A DNA stretch of 64,000 nucleotides from Coriobacteriia bacterium (GCA_015655215.1 JAATFL010000002.1:1-64000), one strand, 5' to 3'. Counted from the stretch's first letter, positions 1-9,951 are shown. Notes: a model not told the origin generated them from the letters alone. Program-made: numbers and translations.

Positions 1-261
1 AGAACCAACCCAACCATTGGGAATGATGGTGATTTGAGTCAAGCGGTGATGGTATCGGTTAGTCGTAGCCGGTATTATCACCGCGATTCAATCGGTATCA
101 TCTTCAGGATTATATCGGTATCCGGACGTGAGGCTACTCACATAAAGACGCACGTAACGCATATCTATAGAAAACTTGGTGTTCACACTCGCGAGGAGTT
201 GGTGATTCTCTTTGAAGAGGAGGGGTATCCTTTGGTGAGTCGTGCACAAGAGGCCCAGTGA
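1..261 (+). pseudogene. Remnant of a LuxR-family regulator (C-terminal HTH end)
   Basis: The frame is open from the window edge and ends at 261. Its last 50 or so residues (IKTHVTHIYRKLGVH, then REELVILFE) match the recognition helix and C-terminal end of a LuxR/GerE HTH, as in the five intact LuxR proteins of this window. Upstream of that the frame no longer reads like a LuxR domain: the usual LSxRExEVLxLLxxG stretch is replaced by a Ser/Arg/Ile-rich run. That suggests one or more frameshifts or a deletion. The body of the gene would lie to the left of the window. It may instead be an intact gene whose domain start is simply divergent, but a decayed copy is more likely. Confidence 0.5.
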
Positions 262-410
262 TGACCATGCGTTAGATAGTCTTATCCGATGAAAGCAATG
301 GGTCATCTGTGGCGCTTGCGCCGTTGCTTACCGGTTGGCGGCCGTGCGATCACAGGCGAGTGCATATCAGCGACCAGCGCATGTTCAGGCGATCGTCTTC
401 AGAAAAAGAA

Positions 411-1439
411 CTACCCCGCATCCTTCTCTGCCTCGAATGCCAGGCGTTGGGTCTGCGTCTGTCTGAGTGACTCGACTTCGATGAAGACGCGGGTGGACTG
501 CGGGAAACGAGTGCGGATGGCGACCTCGATCGCATCGACGGAGCGCAATACCTCTTCGGCTGATGCCGCCGAACGGAACGTCGCGTCGATGGTGATGAGC
601 AGGTCCTCTGGCCCCAGGTACATCGAGAGGATGCGTCCGCAGGTGAGCACCGCGGGGTCATCCTCGACGAGCCGCTGGACCTCCTCGAGCTCGGCATGGG
701 TCATCCCTTCGCCAATCAGCAGACCCTTCGTCTCCCGCAACAGGACGACCGCGACGCTGCAGAGCAATGTTCCGATCAGCACGGAAGCGGCTCCGTCGAG
801 ATACGGGTTACCGAGAAGATGTCCGAAGAAGATACCGCAGAATGCGAAGATGAGACCGAGTTCGGCGGCGCCGTCCTCGAGGACGACCGTGAACATCGAG
901 GGGTCCTTGGCCCCTTTGATGAATGCGATCGGACCTTGCTCGCCACGCGCCTGGTTGAACTGTCGCAGTGCGATGGAAAGGGATGTCCCTTCGATGATGG
1001 CGCTGATGACGATCACGATATAGTTCACCGTCGGGTCACCCATCAGCTCACCGGGCACCACTGCGGCGATTGATTTCACACCCTCCATGATGGATATCCC
1101 ACCGCCAAGGGCGAAGATGAGCACGGCGACCACAAGGGTCCAGAAGTAGAGTTCCTTGCCGTAGCCGAAGGGATGTTCGGCATCGGCGGTACGAGACGCC
1201 CGCTTGAGGCCGAAGAGTATGAGGATGCCGTTGCCCGAGTCGACGATCGAGTGCACACCTTCGGAAAGCATGGCAGATGAACCGGTGATGGCCGCCGCTA
1301 TGAACTTGACGATGCCAATCGCGATGTTGCCGATGATGGCCGCGATCACCGACGTATGGGACTTGCTCGTGTGCTGTCCCTCTCCTCGGCTTTTCGTGGC
1401 GAGTGCTTCCCGCGTGGTAGGTTGTGCGTCCTGAGACAC
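411..1439 (-). CDS. Cation diffusion facilitator (CDF) metal efflux protein, ZnT9-like
   Basis: A 342-residue inner-membrane protein that should export a divalent metal such as Zn2+, Mn2+ or Fe2+ in exchange for protons. The CDF signature is clear: TM2 carries EGVHSIVDSG with H63 and D67, followed by HPFGYG at 89-94. In TM5 the usual HxxxD is replaced by VVLEDGAAELG (about 185-195), a pattern typical of the ZnT9-like branch. About six hydrophobic segments are followed by a cytosolic tail of about 90 residues with a CDF C-terminal fold (acidic, alpha/beta pattern). It stands alone: its neighbours are a decayed LuxR fragment and an empty interval. Metal specificity cannot be read from the sequence. 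Confidence 0.9.
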   Translation of the reverse strand: MSQDAQPTTREALATKSRGEGQHTSKSHTSVIAAIIGNIAIGIVKFIAAAITGSSAMLSEGVHSIVDSGNGILILFGLKRASRTADAEHPFGYGKELYFWTLVVAVLIFALGGGISIMEGVKSIAAVVPGELMGDPTVNYIVIVISAIIEGTSLSIALRQFNQARGEQGPIAFIKGAKDPSMFTVVLEDGAAELGLIFAFCGIFFGHLLGNPYLDGAASVLIGTLLCSVAVVLLRETKGLLIGEGMTHAELEEVQRLVEDDPAVLTCGRILSMYLGPEDLLITIDATFRSAASAEEVLRSVDAIEVAIRTRFPQSTRVFIEVESLRQTQTQRLAFEAEKDAG

Positions 1440-1989
1440 GTCGTGTCCTTCCCCTTCGCCGAGTGTTCACAGCCATTCTATACGATTTCCAGAGATGAAC
1501 TCTGGTCATCCGCCTGCCGTGCGGCTATGGGATAATCCATCTCGGCGAAGTCGGTTGGCTGCGACTGGTAAACGTTTGGTTGCACAGGTGGAGATCTGGA
1601 CCATTCATGATGTGAATGCAATATCAAGGAATCCATATCAAACTACCATCTTATCGTCAGCCATGCCAAGCAGACAGTGCCGTTGTGGCAGGTTAACCAG
1701 GCCAACAGATGGTGAAGTGGTGCAGATTTCCGGTACATCATGCGCGCTTGGTGTTCTGTAACTACCGGCACATGGCCGCAACGGGCATCATGTCCAGAGA
1801 AGCCTGTCCGTCTCCTAAAACACGGTGAGGGCTCACGTGTTTTGCATTTACGCGAGACTCGACGCGCATACGCAGCAGAAAATAATTGACACGATGGAGA
1901 ACGACCGGTCTCGGATAGAAGACTGGGTCATGCTCAACATCAGGCACGTTCTCTCTGGGGCGTATCCGTACGTGCTCTTGATGGGGGTA
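1440..1989. other. Intergenic stretch with no convincing gene
   Basis: This 550-base gap separates the CDF gene from LuxR 1. Short open frames exist on both strands. The only protein-like one is at 1825-2022 on the plus strand, which contains RSRIEDWVMLNIRHVLSG but overlaps the 3' end of LuxR 1 and has no ribosome binding site. It could be a decayed gene. I see no strong hairpin or repeat. Confidence 0.4.
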
Positions 1990-3468
1990 TCACGTCCGGG
2001 TTGCTTTCTGATTCCAAAGTGAATCGCTGTCAACCAGATCTATGAGTTCCTGCTTGGAATGTACGCTAAGTTTCTTGTAGAGGTTTTTCGCATGTGTTTC
2101 CACTGTGCTTTTTGAGAGGAACAGCTCATCTCGTATGAAGGGAAACGAGCGACCGCGCGCCAAGAGTGCGAACACCTCCGTCTCACGCTTAGAGAGACCG
2201 TATTTCTGGGCAGTTTGCATGATGCGGTCTTGAAGGGTACTTCTCGTGGTACTCGATTCCATTACGGAATCATCGGTTCCGTTGTCGATAAGCTGCTCAA
2301 ATGATTCCTGTTGGTTGAGCACGAACATGATGACGATGACCAAGAGTGCTACGAGGATGAGGCAAACAGTCGATTGTGAGGTCGATTGCTCCCAAACCGA
2401 TCGTAAAGCGGGAATACCGAGAAGACTGCCTGATGTGACACCAATCTGCACGAAGCCGCGACTGACTCCCATAAGGACGGTAGCGTTATATAGGCCCTTA
2501 TGAGCGACGGTGGCGAAGTAAATCCAGATCATGATGTCGAAGGCGATTTGCGCGATGATGATGAGCACGTAGGCAATCTCATCCATGAGGGGATTTGCGG
2601 TTGTGAGCAGCAGGAGCGCACACACAAGCACGGGGAGCATCCACCGGTAGATGAAGAAGAGGTTAAGACGGCGTGCATAGAAGATTGACATGATGGAGAG
2701 GATGGCACCAAAGATCGCTCCAACAAGGTAGGGGAGTTCAAGACCCTGTCCTAGCTGCTGGAATGAAGAGAAGGATATGAGAGACCAGCCAAAGCCGATG
2801 ACGACGTAAATCATGATTGATCCAAGCCCTACGCGGAAGAAGTCTGACCAGCGGATGTTCGATTTCCCAAGGGGCATGACATCGACCGGCTTCTTGAAGT
2901 CCTCTTCCGAGAGGGATCTGATGAGCAAAAAACCTGACAACAAAGGAAGGAGGCAGACGGCGATTCCTCCCACTGGGTAAATCAGGTTGGAAACGAGGAA
3001 AAGTGAGGCTACCACGAGTACGGCGCAGCTTGGTATGACTACCTCGATACGTTCAGCGTCGAAGCGTGAGTGGAACTCGCCCCACATGATCCAGAGCCAT
3101 CCTGCCCCAACGCCGGTGATGAGGGCTCCGGCGAGGAAGACGGAGTCGGACAATAGGTTTTGGGTGGGGTAGGGGATGAAGAGTGTGGCTGTCCCTGCAG
3201 ACATGATAAGCGGTGCGACGAAGTGCATGGTTCTAAACGATTCGAGTGTTCGCCCTAGGTGCTTGATGGCTAAAGGAGTGAAAAGCATGGTGGCCATGAC
3301 GGTTACACAGGAAAGAATCCAGGAGATACTCGCGTTGACGCCAATGCCCTGCCTACTCACAAAAATGGCTGGGGAAAACCACAAACAATAAATCCATGCC
3401 CAGAGAAAACCTAGGCCCAGATACCTGAACCTACATAGTTGGAAAAATCGGTCGAGCGCTTCCTCCAT
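1990..3468 (-). CDS. LuxR-family regulator 1 with 12-helix MFS-like sensor half
   Basis: A 492-residue one-component regulator. Residues 1-400 form about twelve hydrophobic segments resembling a transporter-like membrane sensor. The last 65 residues are a LuxR/GerE HTH beginning LSKRETEVFALLARGRS and ending KKLSVHSKQELIDLV. It should sense a small molecule at the membrane and bind DNA directly. It is divergent from Tat flavoprotein 1 (start 3828) across a shared 360-base promoter region, the arrangement seen for regulator/reductase pairs in Eggerthellaceae, so flavoprotein 1 is its likely target. Start is set at the ATG at 3468, which has only a weak GAGAG-type binding site. Ligand unknown. 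Confidence 0.9.
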   Translation of the reverse strand: MEEALDRFFQLCRFRYLGLGFLWAWIYCLWFSPAIFVSRQGIGVNASISWILSCVTVMATMLFTPLAIKHLGRTLESFRTMHFVAPLIMSAGTATLFIPYPTQNLLSDSVFLAGALITGVGAGWLWIMWGEFHSRFDAERIEVVIPSCAVLVVASLFLVSNLIYPVGGIAVCLLPLLSGFLLIRSLSEEDFKKPVDVMPLGKSNIRWSDFFRVGLGSIMIYVVIGFGWSLISFSSFQQLGQGLELPYLVGAIFGAILSIMSIFYARRLNLFFIYRWMLPVLVCALLLLTTANPLMDEIAYVLIIIAQIAFDIMIWIYFATVAHKGLYNATVLMGVSRGFVQIGVTSGSLLGIPALRSVWEQSTSQSTVCLILVALLVIVIMFVLNQQESFEQLIDNGTDDSVMESSTTRSTLQDRIMQTAQKYGLSKRETEVFALLARGRSFPFIRDELFLSKSTVETHAKNLYKKLSVHSKQELIDLVDSDSLWNQKATRT

Positions 3469-3827
3469 AAAGGCATCGTCTCTCTTTCGAATGGTGGAAA
3501 GTCGATTGTGGATGATGATCCAGGCGATAGAAGGCCTGCGTCAGCCAGTATATCGAAACTCTCTTCCCACGGATCATTGTAAGAGATGAAGAGGGTGACA
3601 CGGTTTTTGCAGGTAGATATGCCCATCTCACATCAATGATGGGAACTAGGTGGGTTGGTCGAACTGGCGATGGGAAGCGTTGTACGGACCCTCCCATCTC
3701 AGTGGTCATTCCGTAGACCGCATTGTTGCACGATGTTCGAGATTCGGTTCCTCCATTAAGGTACATGAGCAGGTCGGCTAACCAAACCGATGCTGACCGT
3801 CCGGTAAAAATGGGAAAAGGAGTAACG
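3469..3827. promoter_or_regulatory. Divergent promoter region between LuxR 1 and flavoprotein 1
   Basis: A 359-base interval between two divergently transcribed genes. It must hold both promoters and probably the LuxR 1 binding sites. I see no perfect palindrome. The ribosome binding site AAAGGAG at about 3816-3822 serves the flavoprotein ATG at 3828. Confidence 0.5.
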
Positions 3828-5429
3828 ATGAGCTTGCACGTCAAGGGTGCCATGGACAGGAGAAGCTTCATAGCGGCAGCGGCAGTGGGTGCATTGGGTA
3901 TCGTTGGGACCGGTGCCCTGGGCGGATGCAGTTCCTCAAGCGCACAGGAAAGCGGGTCATCGAAACAGACATACAACATCACCGACACTCGCGATGTGGA
4001 TGTTGTGGTTGTGGGAAGCGGTGGAACCGGTTGCTCGGCTGCGTTTCGTGCCGCAGAGTTGGGTCTTAACGTTGTTCTTGTCGAGAAGCAAGCGTCAACC
4101 GGAGGTACTTCGAGGTGCTCCGAGGGTCTCTTCGCCATTGGCTCTTCAATCCAGAAGGCACTTGGTGTTGAAATCTCCGAACAGCATATCATCTCAGAGG
4201 CGATGGACTACCATCACTGGATCCCCGATACCGACCTCTACCAAACCTACTTCAGCGCCAGTGCGGCCAACGTCGAGTGGATGATCGGCAATGGCATTGA
4301 ATTCGAGACGGTCACGAGTCTGGGTACCAGTGCGCAGACATGGCATGTTTATAAGACAGATGCGAGTGGTTTACCTGGCAACCTGTACATGCAGACCTGG
4401 GCCAAGATCGTTGCAGACAAGGGTGTTGAGATCGTCACGAATACAACGGGTAGTGAAATTGAGATGGATAACGGCAAGGTGGCTGGGCTTATATGTGACT
4501 CCGGCGATGGAACGTATCTTGAGGTGAAGGCCAAGGCGATCATCCTGGGTACGGGCGGGTATTCCGATGACGCCGATATGGTCGTCGCCCTCTCTGGATA
4601 TGATAGAAATCGATTCTCTCCATCGGGCATGGGGGGTCGAACCGGTGATGGCATCACCATGGCACAGTCTGTCGGTGCTGCACTTGCGCCATTTCCGGGG
4701 ACCGTCATGTTCTACGGGGGCAAGCTTCCTGGTACCACATTTGGACAGGACATATTTGCAGCGACATCGTTTGAGCCTTTGCTCTGGGTCAACCAGGACG
4801 CGAAACGCTTCTGCAACGAGATGGTTAGCGAGAATAACTTCTCCTATTCGGGCAACTCGCAAATCAAGCAGAAACGAGTGGTCTCTATACTGACCAAGGC
4901 CCAGATGGACCAGTTCGTGAACGAAGGCTCCATATTTGGCTGTGCTCAGTACATCGCCCGTGGTCAAAAGCTTACGAAACTTTGGGATCAGTACAATGCG
5001 TTGGTGAGCGGGGGCAGCACGGACGTGTACCAAGCCGATAGCATTGCAGGGCTTGCCGAGCAGGCTGGTCTCGATGCCGACGCTCTCCAGACTACCGTCG
5101 ATGAGTATAATGATTACTGCGACACCGGCGTCGACCTTGAGTTTGAGAAGGATTCGCAGTACCTTCTTCCCGTTGAGGAGGGGCCCTTCTACGGATTCAA
5201 CCTGGAGGTAGGGTACTTCACGACAGTTGGTGGCCTCAAAGTGGACACGAAGGCCGAGGTGCTTGACAGTGCCGGTGACCCCATTCCCGGTTTGTATGCC
5301 GGTGGATGCGATGCTGGTGGTTTGTATGGTGACAGCTATGATGTCACCATCTGTGCTGGTTCACAGCAGGGCTGGGCAGTGCATACCGGGAAAACGGCAG
5401 CTGAAAGTGCGGCAGCCTATCTCGGCTGA
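3828..5429 (+). CDS. Tat-exported FAD-dependent reductase (flavoprotein 1)
   Basis: A 533-residue FAD_binding_2 family protein (fumarate reductase/urocanate reductase-like flavoprotein). The N-terminus has a twin-arginine motif DRRSFI, a hydrophobic stretch and a lipobox-like GGCS, so it is probably exported folded and anchored outside the membrane. The FAD beta-alpha-beta motif is DVVVVGSGGTGCSAA at about residues 56-70, with the second FAD motif near the C-terminus (GLYAGGCDAGGLYG). It lacks a CxxCH heme domain or an FMN-binding domain, so a separate electron donor is needed; none is encoded nearby. The start at 3828 is supported by AAAGGAG seven bases upstream and gives the Tat signal at the N-terminus. 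The substrate cannot be deduced. LuxR 1, divergent upstream, is its likely regulator. Confidence 0.9.
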   Translation: MSLHVKGAMDRRSFIAAAAVGALGIVGTGALGGCSSSSAQESGSSKQTYNITDTRDVDVVVVGSGGTGCSAAFRAAELGLNVVLVEKQASTGGTSRCSEGLFAIGSSIQKALGVEISEQHIISEAMDYHHWIPDTDLYQTYFSASAANVEWMIGNGIEFETVTSLGTSAQTWHVYKTDASGLPGNLYMQTWAKIVADKGVEIVTNTTGSEIEMDNGKVAGLICDSGDGTYLEVKAKAIILGTGGYSDDADMVVALSGYDRNRFSPSGMGGRTGDGITMAQSVGAALAPFPGTVMFYGGKLPGTTFGQDIFAATSFEPLLWVNQDAKRFCNEMVSENNFSYSGNSQIKQKRVVSILTKAQMDQFVNEGSIFGCAQYIARGQKLTKLWDQYNALVSGGSTDVYQADSIAGLAEQAGLDADALQTTVDEYNDYCDTGVDLEFEKDSQYLLPVEEGPFYGFNLEVGYFTTVGGLKVDTKAEVLDSAGDPIPGLYAGGCDAGGLYGDSYDVTICAGSQQGWAVHTGKTAAESAAAYLG

Positions 5430-5880
5430 CTCGGGCCAGATATCAACAATGGATCTTTCCCTTCCCAAATGGTCGCCGTCAGGAGTATCTGATGGCGGCC
5501 ATAGAGGCGGATGGTCAAGAACTCCGCCCCGGTTTTTGAGACCGCAGAAGGGGATCGTCTGATGGATTTGAGCGTCTCGTCGATGTCGAGTCCGCCAAGT
5601 CGTGCGAGTAGTTTCTCAATCGTACCAGCCTTGGTGCACGTCTTGTCCCAGGATGCAATCTCCTCTGCGAGCGAGAGGAGCACGATGCCGTTTGCTCGGT
5701 TTACCACCTCGGGAAACGTGGCCATTTACCGTAGATGTTGGCGTACCCCGTGTCCCAGATGGTATAGAGAGTCTTGTCTGAAAGGCCGAGGATTGCATTT
5801 TCTGCATCTTCGATACCCTATCTCATTAAACTTCGTATCGTCTCTCTCCCAATCGAACGATGGGTATGTCCCTCGCATCT
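5417..5880 (-). pseudogene. Decayed gene of unknown function
   Basis: On the minus strand a single protein-like sequence is spread over three frames. An upstream piece reads DARDIPIVRLGERRYEV and then stops. The next piece (GIEDAENAILGLSDKTLYTI to NIYGK) is in a second frame. The rest, from about 5725 down to 5417 (ATFPEVVNRANGIVLLSLAE, later EKLLARLGGLDIDETLKSIR), is in a third. The composition and helical pattern are protein-like across the joins, so at least two frameshifts have broken a gene of about 150 residues. I do not recognise the family. Its 3' end overlaps the end of flavoprotein 1 by 13 bases on the opposite strand. Confidence 0.45.
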
Positions 5881-6025
5881 GAGCCTTCGTATTTTAGTAC
5901 GGGATGCTTTCGATGATGGAGGCCATGCGTCTTTACCCACACTGCACGGGACGTGCTATATTCCTCGTCAACGGGGCGGGTATCCCATCTCTGATGAACT
6001 TGCGGGCCAGGAGAGGAGGTAGGAA

Positions 6026-6475
6026 ATGAAGAAGGCGACAGTCACCGCGTTGATCTTGGTTTTGATCCTTTCGATCTCAGGGTGTTCGGATGGTGCAAGC
6101 TGGGATACGAGCAGGATGGAAAAGGGTATCGACATATCTGGCATGACGAGCAAGGCCGTATCTGCCGTGCTCGAGGAAGTGGTCGTTACATCGGATCCCC
6201 AAATCTTGACGTTAATGCTGACCAACCACACGGCGGAAGAACTGGGCTATGGTCTTGAACCACATCTCGAAGTCCAAGTCGAAGGCGAGTGGTACGTGGT
6301 TCCCACGAAGGAGGGAACCGGTGTCATGGCGATCGGAATCTTGCTGCCACCTTATGGAACGAATGAGTATGATGTGAATCTCAATGACTATTATGGAGAC
6401 TTGAAGGCAGGCCACTATCGGTATCTCAAAACCTTCACCGATGGAATCGTCGGTGTTGAATTCGACATCGAGTGA
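6026..6475 (+). CDS. Small lipoprotein with Ig-like domain
   Basis: A 149-residue secreted lipoprotein. The signal peptide runs MKKATVTALILVLILSISGC with the lipobox SISGC, so Cys20 should be lipidated. The mature part is a beta-rich domain with the pattern LTLMLTNHT, then EVQVEGEWYVVP and YRYLKTF, which resembles the Big_14-type bacterial Ig-like domains found in small lipoproteins. A strong binding site (GAGGAGGT) lies six to eight bases before the ATG. It probably sits on the outer face of the membrane; no enzymatic residues are visible. The function is unknown, and there is no co-directional partner within 500 bases downstream. Confidence 0.75.
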   Translation: MKKATVTALILVLILSISGCSDGASWDTSRMEKGIDISGMTSKAVSAVLEEVVVTSDPQILTLMLTNHTAEELGYGLEPHLEVQVEGEWYVVPTKEGTGVMAIGILLPPYGTNEYDVNLNDYYGDLKAGHYRYLKTFTDGIVGVEFDIE

Positions 6476-7002
6476 TGAGTTTGAGAAGGATGCGAACCAT
6501 CCTGAAGACGGTATGAACGTTAGGTCGAAGACTCAGGTTACCAATCTAGTCTCACTTGATGTTTATTCATACACAGTATAGTATAAATAGAATAAACGTA
6601 TCAGCTGTGGGTGACTATTCTAACAACGAGAATGTACTACAACTGACGTGCTACCCAAAATCCGTATGAAAACATGAGCGTATGGATGGAGGCGACATGA
6701 GGTATCCGGCAGAATACAAGATCGTAATCATCGAGGGTCTTCCATATATGGCCGGCGCAGAGCGCTCGGTCCACATACATGGCACTATGGCCGGTAGCTG
6801 GACTTTGCGCACTCGGGCGAAGGGGGGCGATAAGTCTGCAACTACCCGAAAGACCCGTGGGGGACCCATGTCACAAACGGGTCGAGCGAACGCACGATTC
6901 CTCTGCGGTCGAGGATGTTCATGATTCTCAGGAGTAGCTTGGAAGATGGACCGACCGGTATGGTAAAGACGGTGTCGCGTCACGACAGCGAGGAGACTGC
7001 AA
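6476..7002. other. AT-rich intergenic region upstream of the catalase gene
   Basis: A 527-base gap. Between about 6550 and 6600 it is clearly AT-rich and holds a sigma-70-like promoter candidate: TTGATG at 6556, 17 bases, TAGTAT at 6579. A short frame at 6682-6924 has no coding character I trust. No PerR-type box is apparent. Confidence 0.35.
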
Positions 7003-8718
7003 ATGGCTGAGAAGAACATGCAAGAGGGCCAGGGATCGACAGACAACCCGATGGAGAAGAATGGAGTCGGCGAACCGCTGCCCAGCAGGAACGATACGAA
7101 AGGGGAGCACCCCCTCCTCACCGACGAGTCTGGTGTCCCGGTCAGCAACAACCAGGACACGATGACATCCGGAAAACGCGGGCCTGTCGTGCTACAGGAT
7201 GTATGGTATCTCGAGAAGCTCGCCCACTTCGATCGCGAGGTGATCCCGGAAAGACGCATGCATGCGAAGGGGTCAGGTGCTTTCGGCACGTTCGTAGTCA
7301 CCCACGACATCACGCGATACACGAAGGCGAAGGTGTTTTCCGAGGTCGGTAAGAAAACCGAGATGTTCGCGCGCTTCTCCACCGTCGCTGGCGAGCGAGG
7401 CGCTGCGGATGCCGAACGGGACCTACGGGGCTTTGCCCTCAAGTTCTATACCGAGGAGGGCAACTGGGACCTGGTCGGCAACAACACGCCGGTATTCTTC
7501 TTCCGTGACCCCTTGAAGTTTCCCGATCTCAACCATGCGATCAAGCGTGACCCCCGCACCAACATGCGGAGCCCCAACACCAACTGGGATTTTTGGACCT
7601 CTCTCCCCGAGGCCCTCCTCCAGGTCACCATCGTCATGGGCGACCGTGGCGTTCCCTCCTCCTATCGACATATGCACGGATTCAGCAGTCATGCCTACAG
7701 TTTCATAAACGATGATGGCAATCGCGTCTGGGTGAAGTTCCACTTCCGCTCCCAACAGGGAATATTGAACCTCACCGATCAAGAAGCCGCACGGGTGGTC
7801 GCTACCGACAGGGAGAGCCACCAGCGGGATCTGTACGAGGCCATCGAGAAGGGCATGTATCCCACGTGGAAGATGTACGTGCAGATCATGACCGAAGAGC
7901 AAGCCGATGCGATGGATGACAATCCGTTCGACTTGACGAAGATGTGGCACAAACGGGATTATCCCTTGCTCCCGGTGGGCGAGTTCGAACTCAATCGCAA
8001 TCCCGCGAACTACTTCGCTGATGTCGAGCAGGCCGCCTTCAACCCGGCTCACGTCGTACCCGGTATAAGCTTCTCGCCGGATCGCATGCTTCAGGGAAGG
8101 CTTTTCACCTATGGGGATACGCAACGGTATCGCCTGGGAGTCAACGCCGATCAGATCCCGGTCAACTCGCCACGTGGCGTCGCCCATCCCCATAGCTTCC
8201 ATCGTGATGGGCGGATGCGTGTAGACGGGAATCGCGGAAGCGAACTCTCCTATGAGCCCAATAGCTATGGCAACTGGGACGAGACCCCGGAGACCAACGT
8301 GCCAATCGACAAGACGGGGGGCGATATCTATCACTATGACTACCGGAGTGACGATAGCGATTATTACACTCAGCCCGGAGAGCTCTTCCGAGCGATGACC
8401 CCAGACCAGCAACTCGTCCTCTTCGAGAACACCGCGCGCAATATGGCTGATTCGACCTTGCAGATCAAGCATCGCCATATCTCCCATTGCCATCAGGCCG
8501 ACCCGGCATACGGAGAAGGGGTTGCCGACGCTTTGCATATCGCAATCGACACGGTCGACCTCGACTTGCCGGAGAGCACTTCGCGAGAGGGTAACCACAT
8601 GGCCAACAACGCACACCCGGAACTTAACCGGCCAACCACGGCAGTCGATTCGGGAAGGGAGATCGACACGAACGGAAGCCTGTACATCGACCCAGAGGAT
8701 GACCCGTGGCTGTTGTGA
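7003..8718 (+). CDS. katA: Monofunctional heme catalase
   Basis: A 571-residue catalase that disproportionates H2O2 to water and oxygen in the cytoplasm. The catalytic His is H87 in [13 protein letters not shown], the distal Asn lies in GNNTPVFFF (160-161), and the heme-ligand Tyr is Y370 in [14 protein letters not shown]. Length and motifs fit the small-subunit clade of heme catalases, preceded by an unusual hydrophilic N-terminal extension of about 50 residues. Binding site GCGAGGAG lies upstream of the ATG at 7003. The gene is monocistronic: it is followed by a terminator at 8821. In an anaerobe this is an oxygen-defence enzyme. Confidence 0.97.
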   Translation: MAEKNMQEGQGSTDNPMEKNGVGEPLPSRNDTKGEHPLLTDESGVPVSNNQDTMTSGKRGPVVLQDVWYLEKLAHFDREVIPERRMHAKGSGAFGTFVVTHDITRYTKAKVFSEVGKKTEMFARFSTVAGERGAADAERDLRGFALKFYTEEGNWDLVGNNTPVFFFRDPLKFPDLNHAIKRDPRTNMRSPNTNWDFWTSLPEALLQVTIVMGDRGVPSSYRHMHGFSSHAYSFINDDGNRVWVKFHFRSQQGILNLTDQEAARVVATDRESHQRDLYEAIEKGMYPTWKMYVQIMTEEQADAMDDNPFDLTKMWHKRDYPLLPVGEFELNRNPANYFADVEQAAFNPAHVVPGISFSPDRMLQGRLFTYGDTQRYRLGVNADQIPVNSPRGVAHPHSFHRDGRMRVDGNRGSELSYEPNSYGNWDETPETNVPIDKTGGDIYHYDYRSDDSDYYTQPGELFRAMTPDQQLVLFENTARNMADSTLQIKHRHISHCHQADPAYGEGVADALHIAIDTVDLDLPESTSREGNHMANNAHPELNRPTTAVDSGREIDTNGSLYIDPEDDPWLL

Positions 8719-8820
8719 GACCTCTGCGCGAGCGATGCCACGGCTCCATGCGCTAAACGGGACTTCGTGAACAGACTATGTCTCCTCACCATATGGGGTA
8801 CGATACTGGGAGGCAAGGCA

Positions 8821-8860
8821 GGGCCAATCCCGGTATCACGCTGCCGGGATTGGCCCTTAT
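8821..8860 (+). terminator. Rho-independent terminator after the catalase gene
   Basis: Perfect 13-bp inverted repeat (8821-8833 with 8844-8856) with a 10-base loop, followed by a short T-containing run. It lies about 100 bases after the katA stop codon. Confidence 0.75.
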
Positions 8861-9076
8861 ACCCATCTCCAATTTCGACACCTTCCCGTCGACAAACATC
8901 CTCACGTTCTCGGTCGAGTGCCGATCTTCTCTTGACCTCTCCCTGAAGTTTCTAAGCTGCCAGCTGTGACCTTCCCGACGTCGCTGTCGTACAGTCGTCC
9001 AAGGAGGGCATCGCGTGAGACACATGCCCTCATCGGACCGCAAGACGGACACGTCACGAGGCGAGGGGTAGGGATC

Positions 9077-9424
9077 ATGAAGAAAGCAGGCGGTATCATC
9101 GCGATCATCGCAGGAGTATTCGGCGTCGTCGCAGCCATTTCGACGCTTCTCATCGGAGGGGTGGGATCGGCTCTGGGGGGTGATGGCGCCACGATGGTCA
9201 TCGGGCTCGGGTGGGGTGGTATCCTCTTCTCGTTCATCGCGATCATCACCGGCGCCATCTGCATCGGTGCGCATGGCAAGGCGCCGAGCGTCATCCTCAT
9301 CATCGCCTCTGTGTGCGGCATCGTTCTTGGCGGCACCTTCGTGGCCGTGTTCATGGTGCTCTCCCTCGTCGCGGGGGTGCTTGCGCTCCTCGGCGTCTCA
9401 AGGGAACTCAAGCAAGGTGCGTGA
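9077..9424 (+). CDS. Small four-helix membrane protein, DUF4064-like
   Basis: A 115-residue, very hydrophobic protein with about four membrane segments and short Gly/Ala-rich loops. It begins MKKAGGIIAIIAG and ends with a basic, soluble tail (SRELKQGA). The pattern resembles DUF4064-type membrane proteins of Gram-positive bacteria. The start at 9077 follows a GAGGGGTAGGG binding site; an upstream in-frame ATG at 8966 would add a non-hydrophobic extension and lacks such a site. The role is unknown, and the neighbouring kinase pair starts 90 bases downstream. Confidence 0.7.
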   Translation: MKKAGGIIAIIAGVFGVVAAISTLLIGGVGSALGGDGATMVIGLGWGGILFSFIAIITGAICIGAHGKAPSVILIIASVCGIVLGGTFVAVFMVLSLVAGVLALLGVSRELKQGA

Positions 9425-9513
9425 GCCGAACCAGCCCGATGCCTGGGGCATGATATCTGGGAGACCTCTGTGCTACCATCACACCCAACGCTCGACGAGA
9501 AGGGGTGTGTGCC

Positions 9514-9951
9514 ATGATACAGGAGCGTTTGACATCCGAGGTGCTACGGGAACTGCTGGCATCGGACAGCGCGGGGAGCTTCATCGGAACCCATGACTTT
9601 GCCGATCTGGACCTCTCATCGTACCTCGCCCGGCTTCTACGGGAGAAGGGCCTGCGCAAGAGCGAGGTCATCCGTGCGTCCGATCTCAACGAGACCTTTG
9701 CCTATCAGATATTCTCCGGTAGTCGCCACTGCAAACGTGACAAGGCGCTGCAGTTGGCCTTTGCGATGCGCCTCACCCTCGATGAAACCAGGCGCCTTCT
9801 CTATTATGCAGGAGCGAGCCCGCTCTATTGCAAGAGTCGGCGCGACGCCATCATCATCTACAGCCTCGTGCACGGGTACACGCTCTACGAGGCTGAGTGC
9901 GAATTGTATCGCTTCGACGAGGACACGATCAACAACCCCGAGCTTGACTGA
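9514..9951 (+). CDS. HTH (XRE-like) protein coupled to a Ser/Thr kinase
   Basis: A 145-residue protein. Residues 35-100 have the helical pattern of an XRE HTH (LSSYLARLLREKGLRKSEV, then LNETFAYQIFSGSR and the LQLAFAMRL helix). The C-terminal part, including YYAGASPLYCKSRRD, is a conserved extension. Proteins of this shape are typically encoded next to a small eukaryotic-type kinase, as here. Start chosen at the ATG at 9514, eight bases after AAGGGG; an in-frame GTG at 9505 lies within the binding site. The stop codon overlaps the kinase ATG by one base, indicating translational coupling. It is a plausible kinase substrate or transcription partner. Confidence 0.8.
   Translation: MIQERLTSEVLRELLASDSAGSFIGTHDFADLDLSSYLARLLREKGLRKSEVIRASDLNETFAYQIFSGSRHCKRDKALQLAFAMRLTLDETRRLLYYAGASPLYCKSRRDAIIIYSLVHGYTLYEAECELYRFDEDTINNPELD

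Noticed and set aside
1825..2022. Possible small gene on the plus strand with RSRIEDWVMLNIRHV
   Set aside because: No ribosome binding site and it overlaps the 3' end of LuxR 1. The text looks somewhat protein-like, so a remnant cannot be excluded.
5470..5501. Hairpin after flavoprotein 1 as a terminator
   Set aside because: A 13-bp stem with G-U pairs exists, but it lies inside the decayed minus-strand gene and is not followed by T residues.
6682..6924. 80-codon frame upstream of the catalase
   Set aside because: Composition is not protein-like and there is no binding site.
7423..8616. 397-codon minus-strand frame within the catalase gene
   Set aside because: A mirror of the catalase codons; the catalase has all its active-site motifs.
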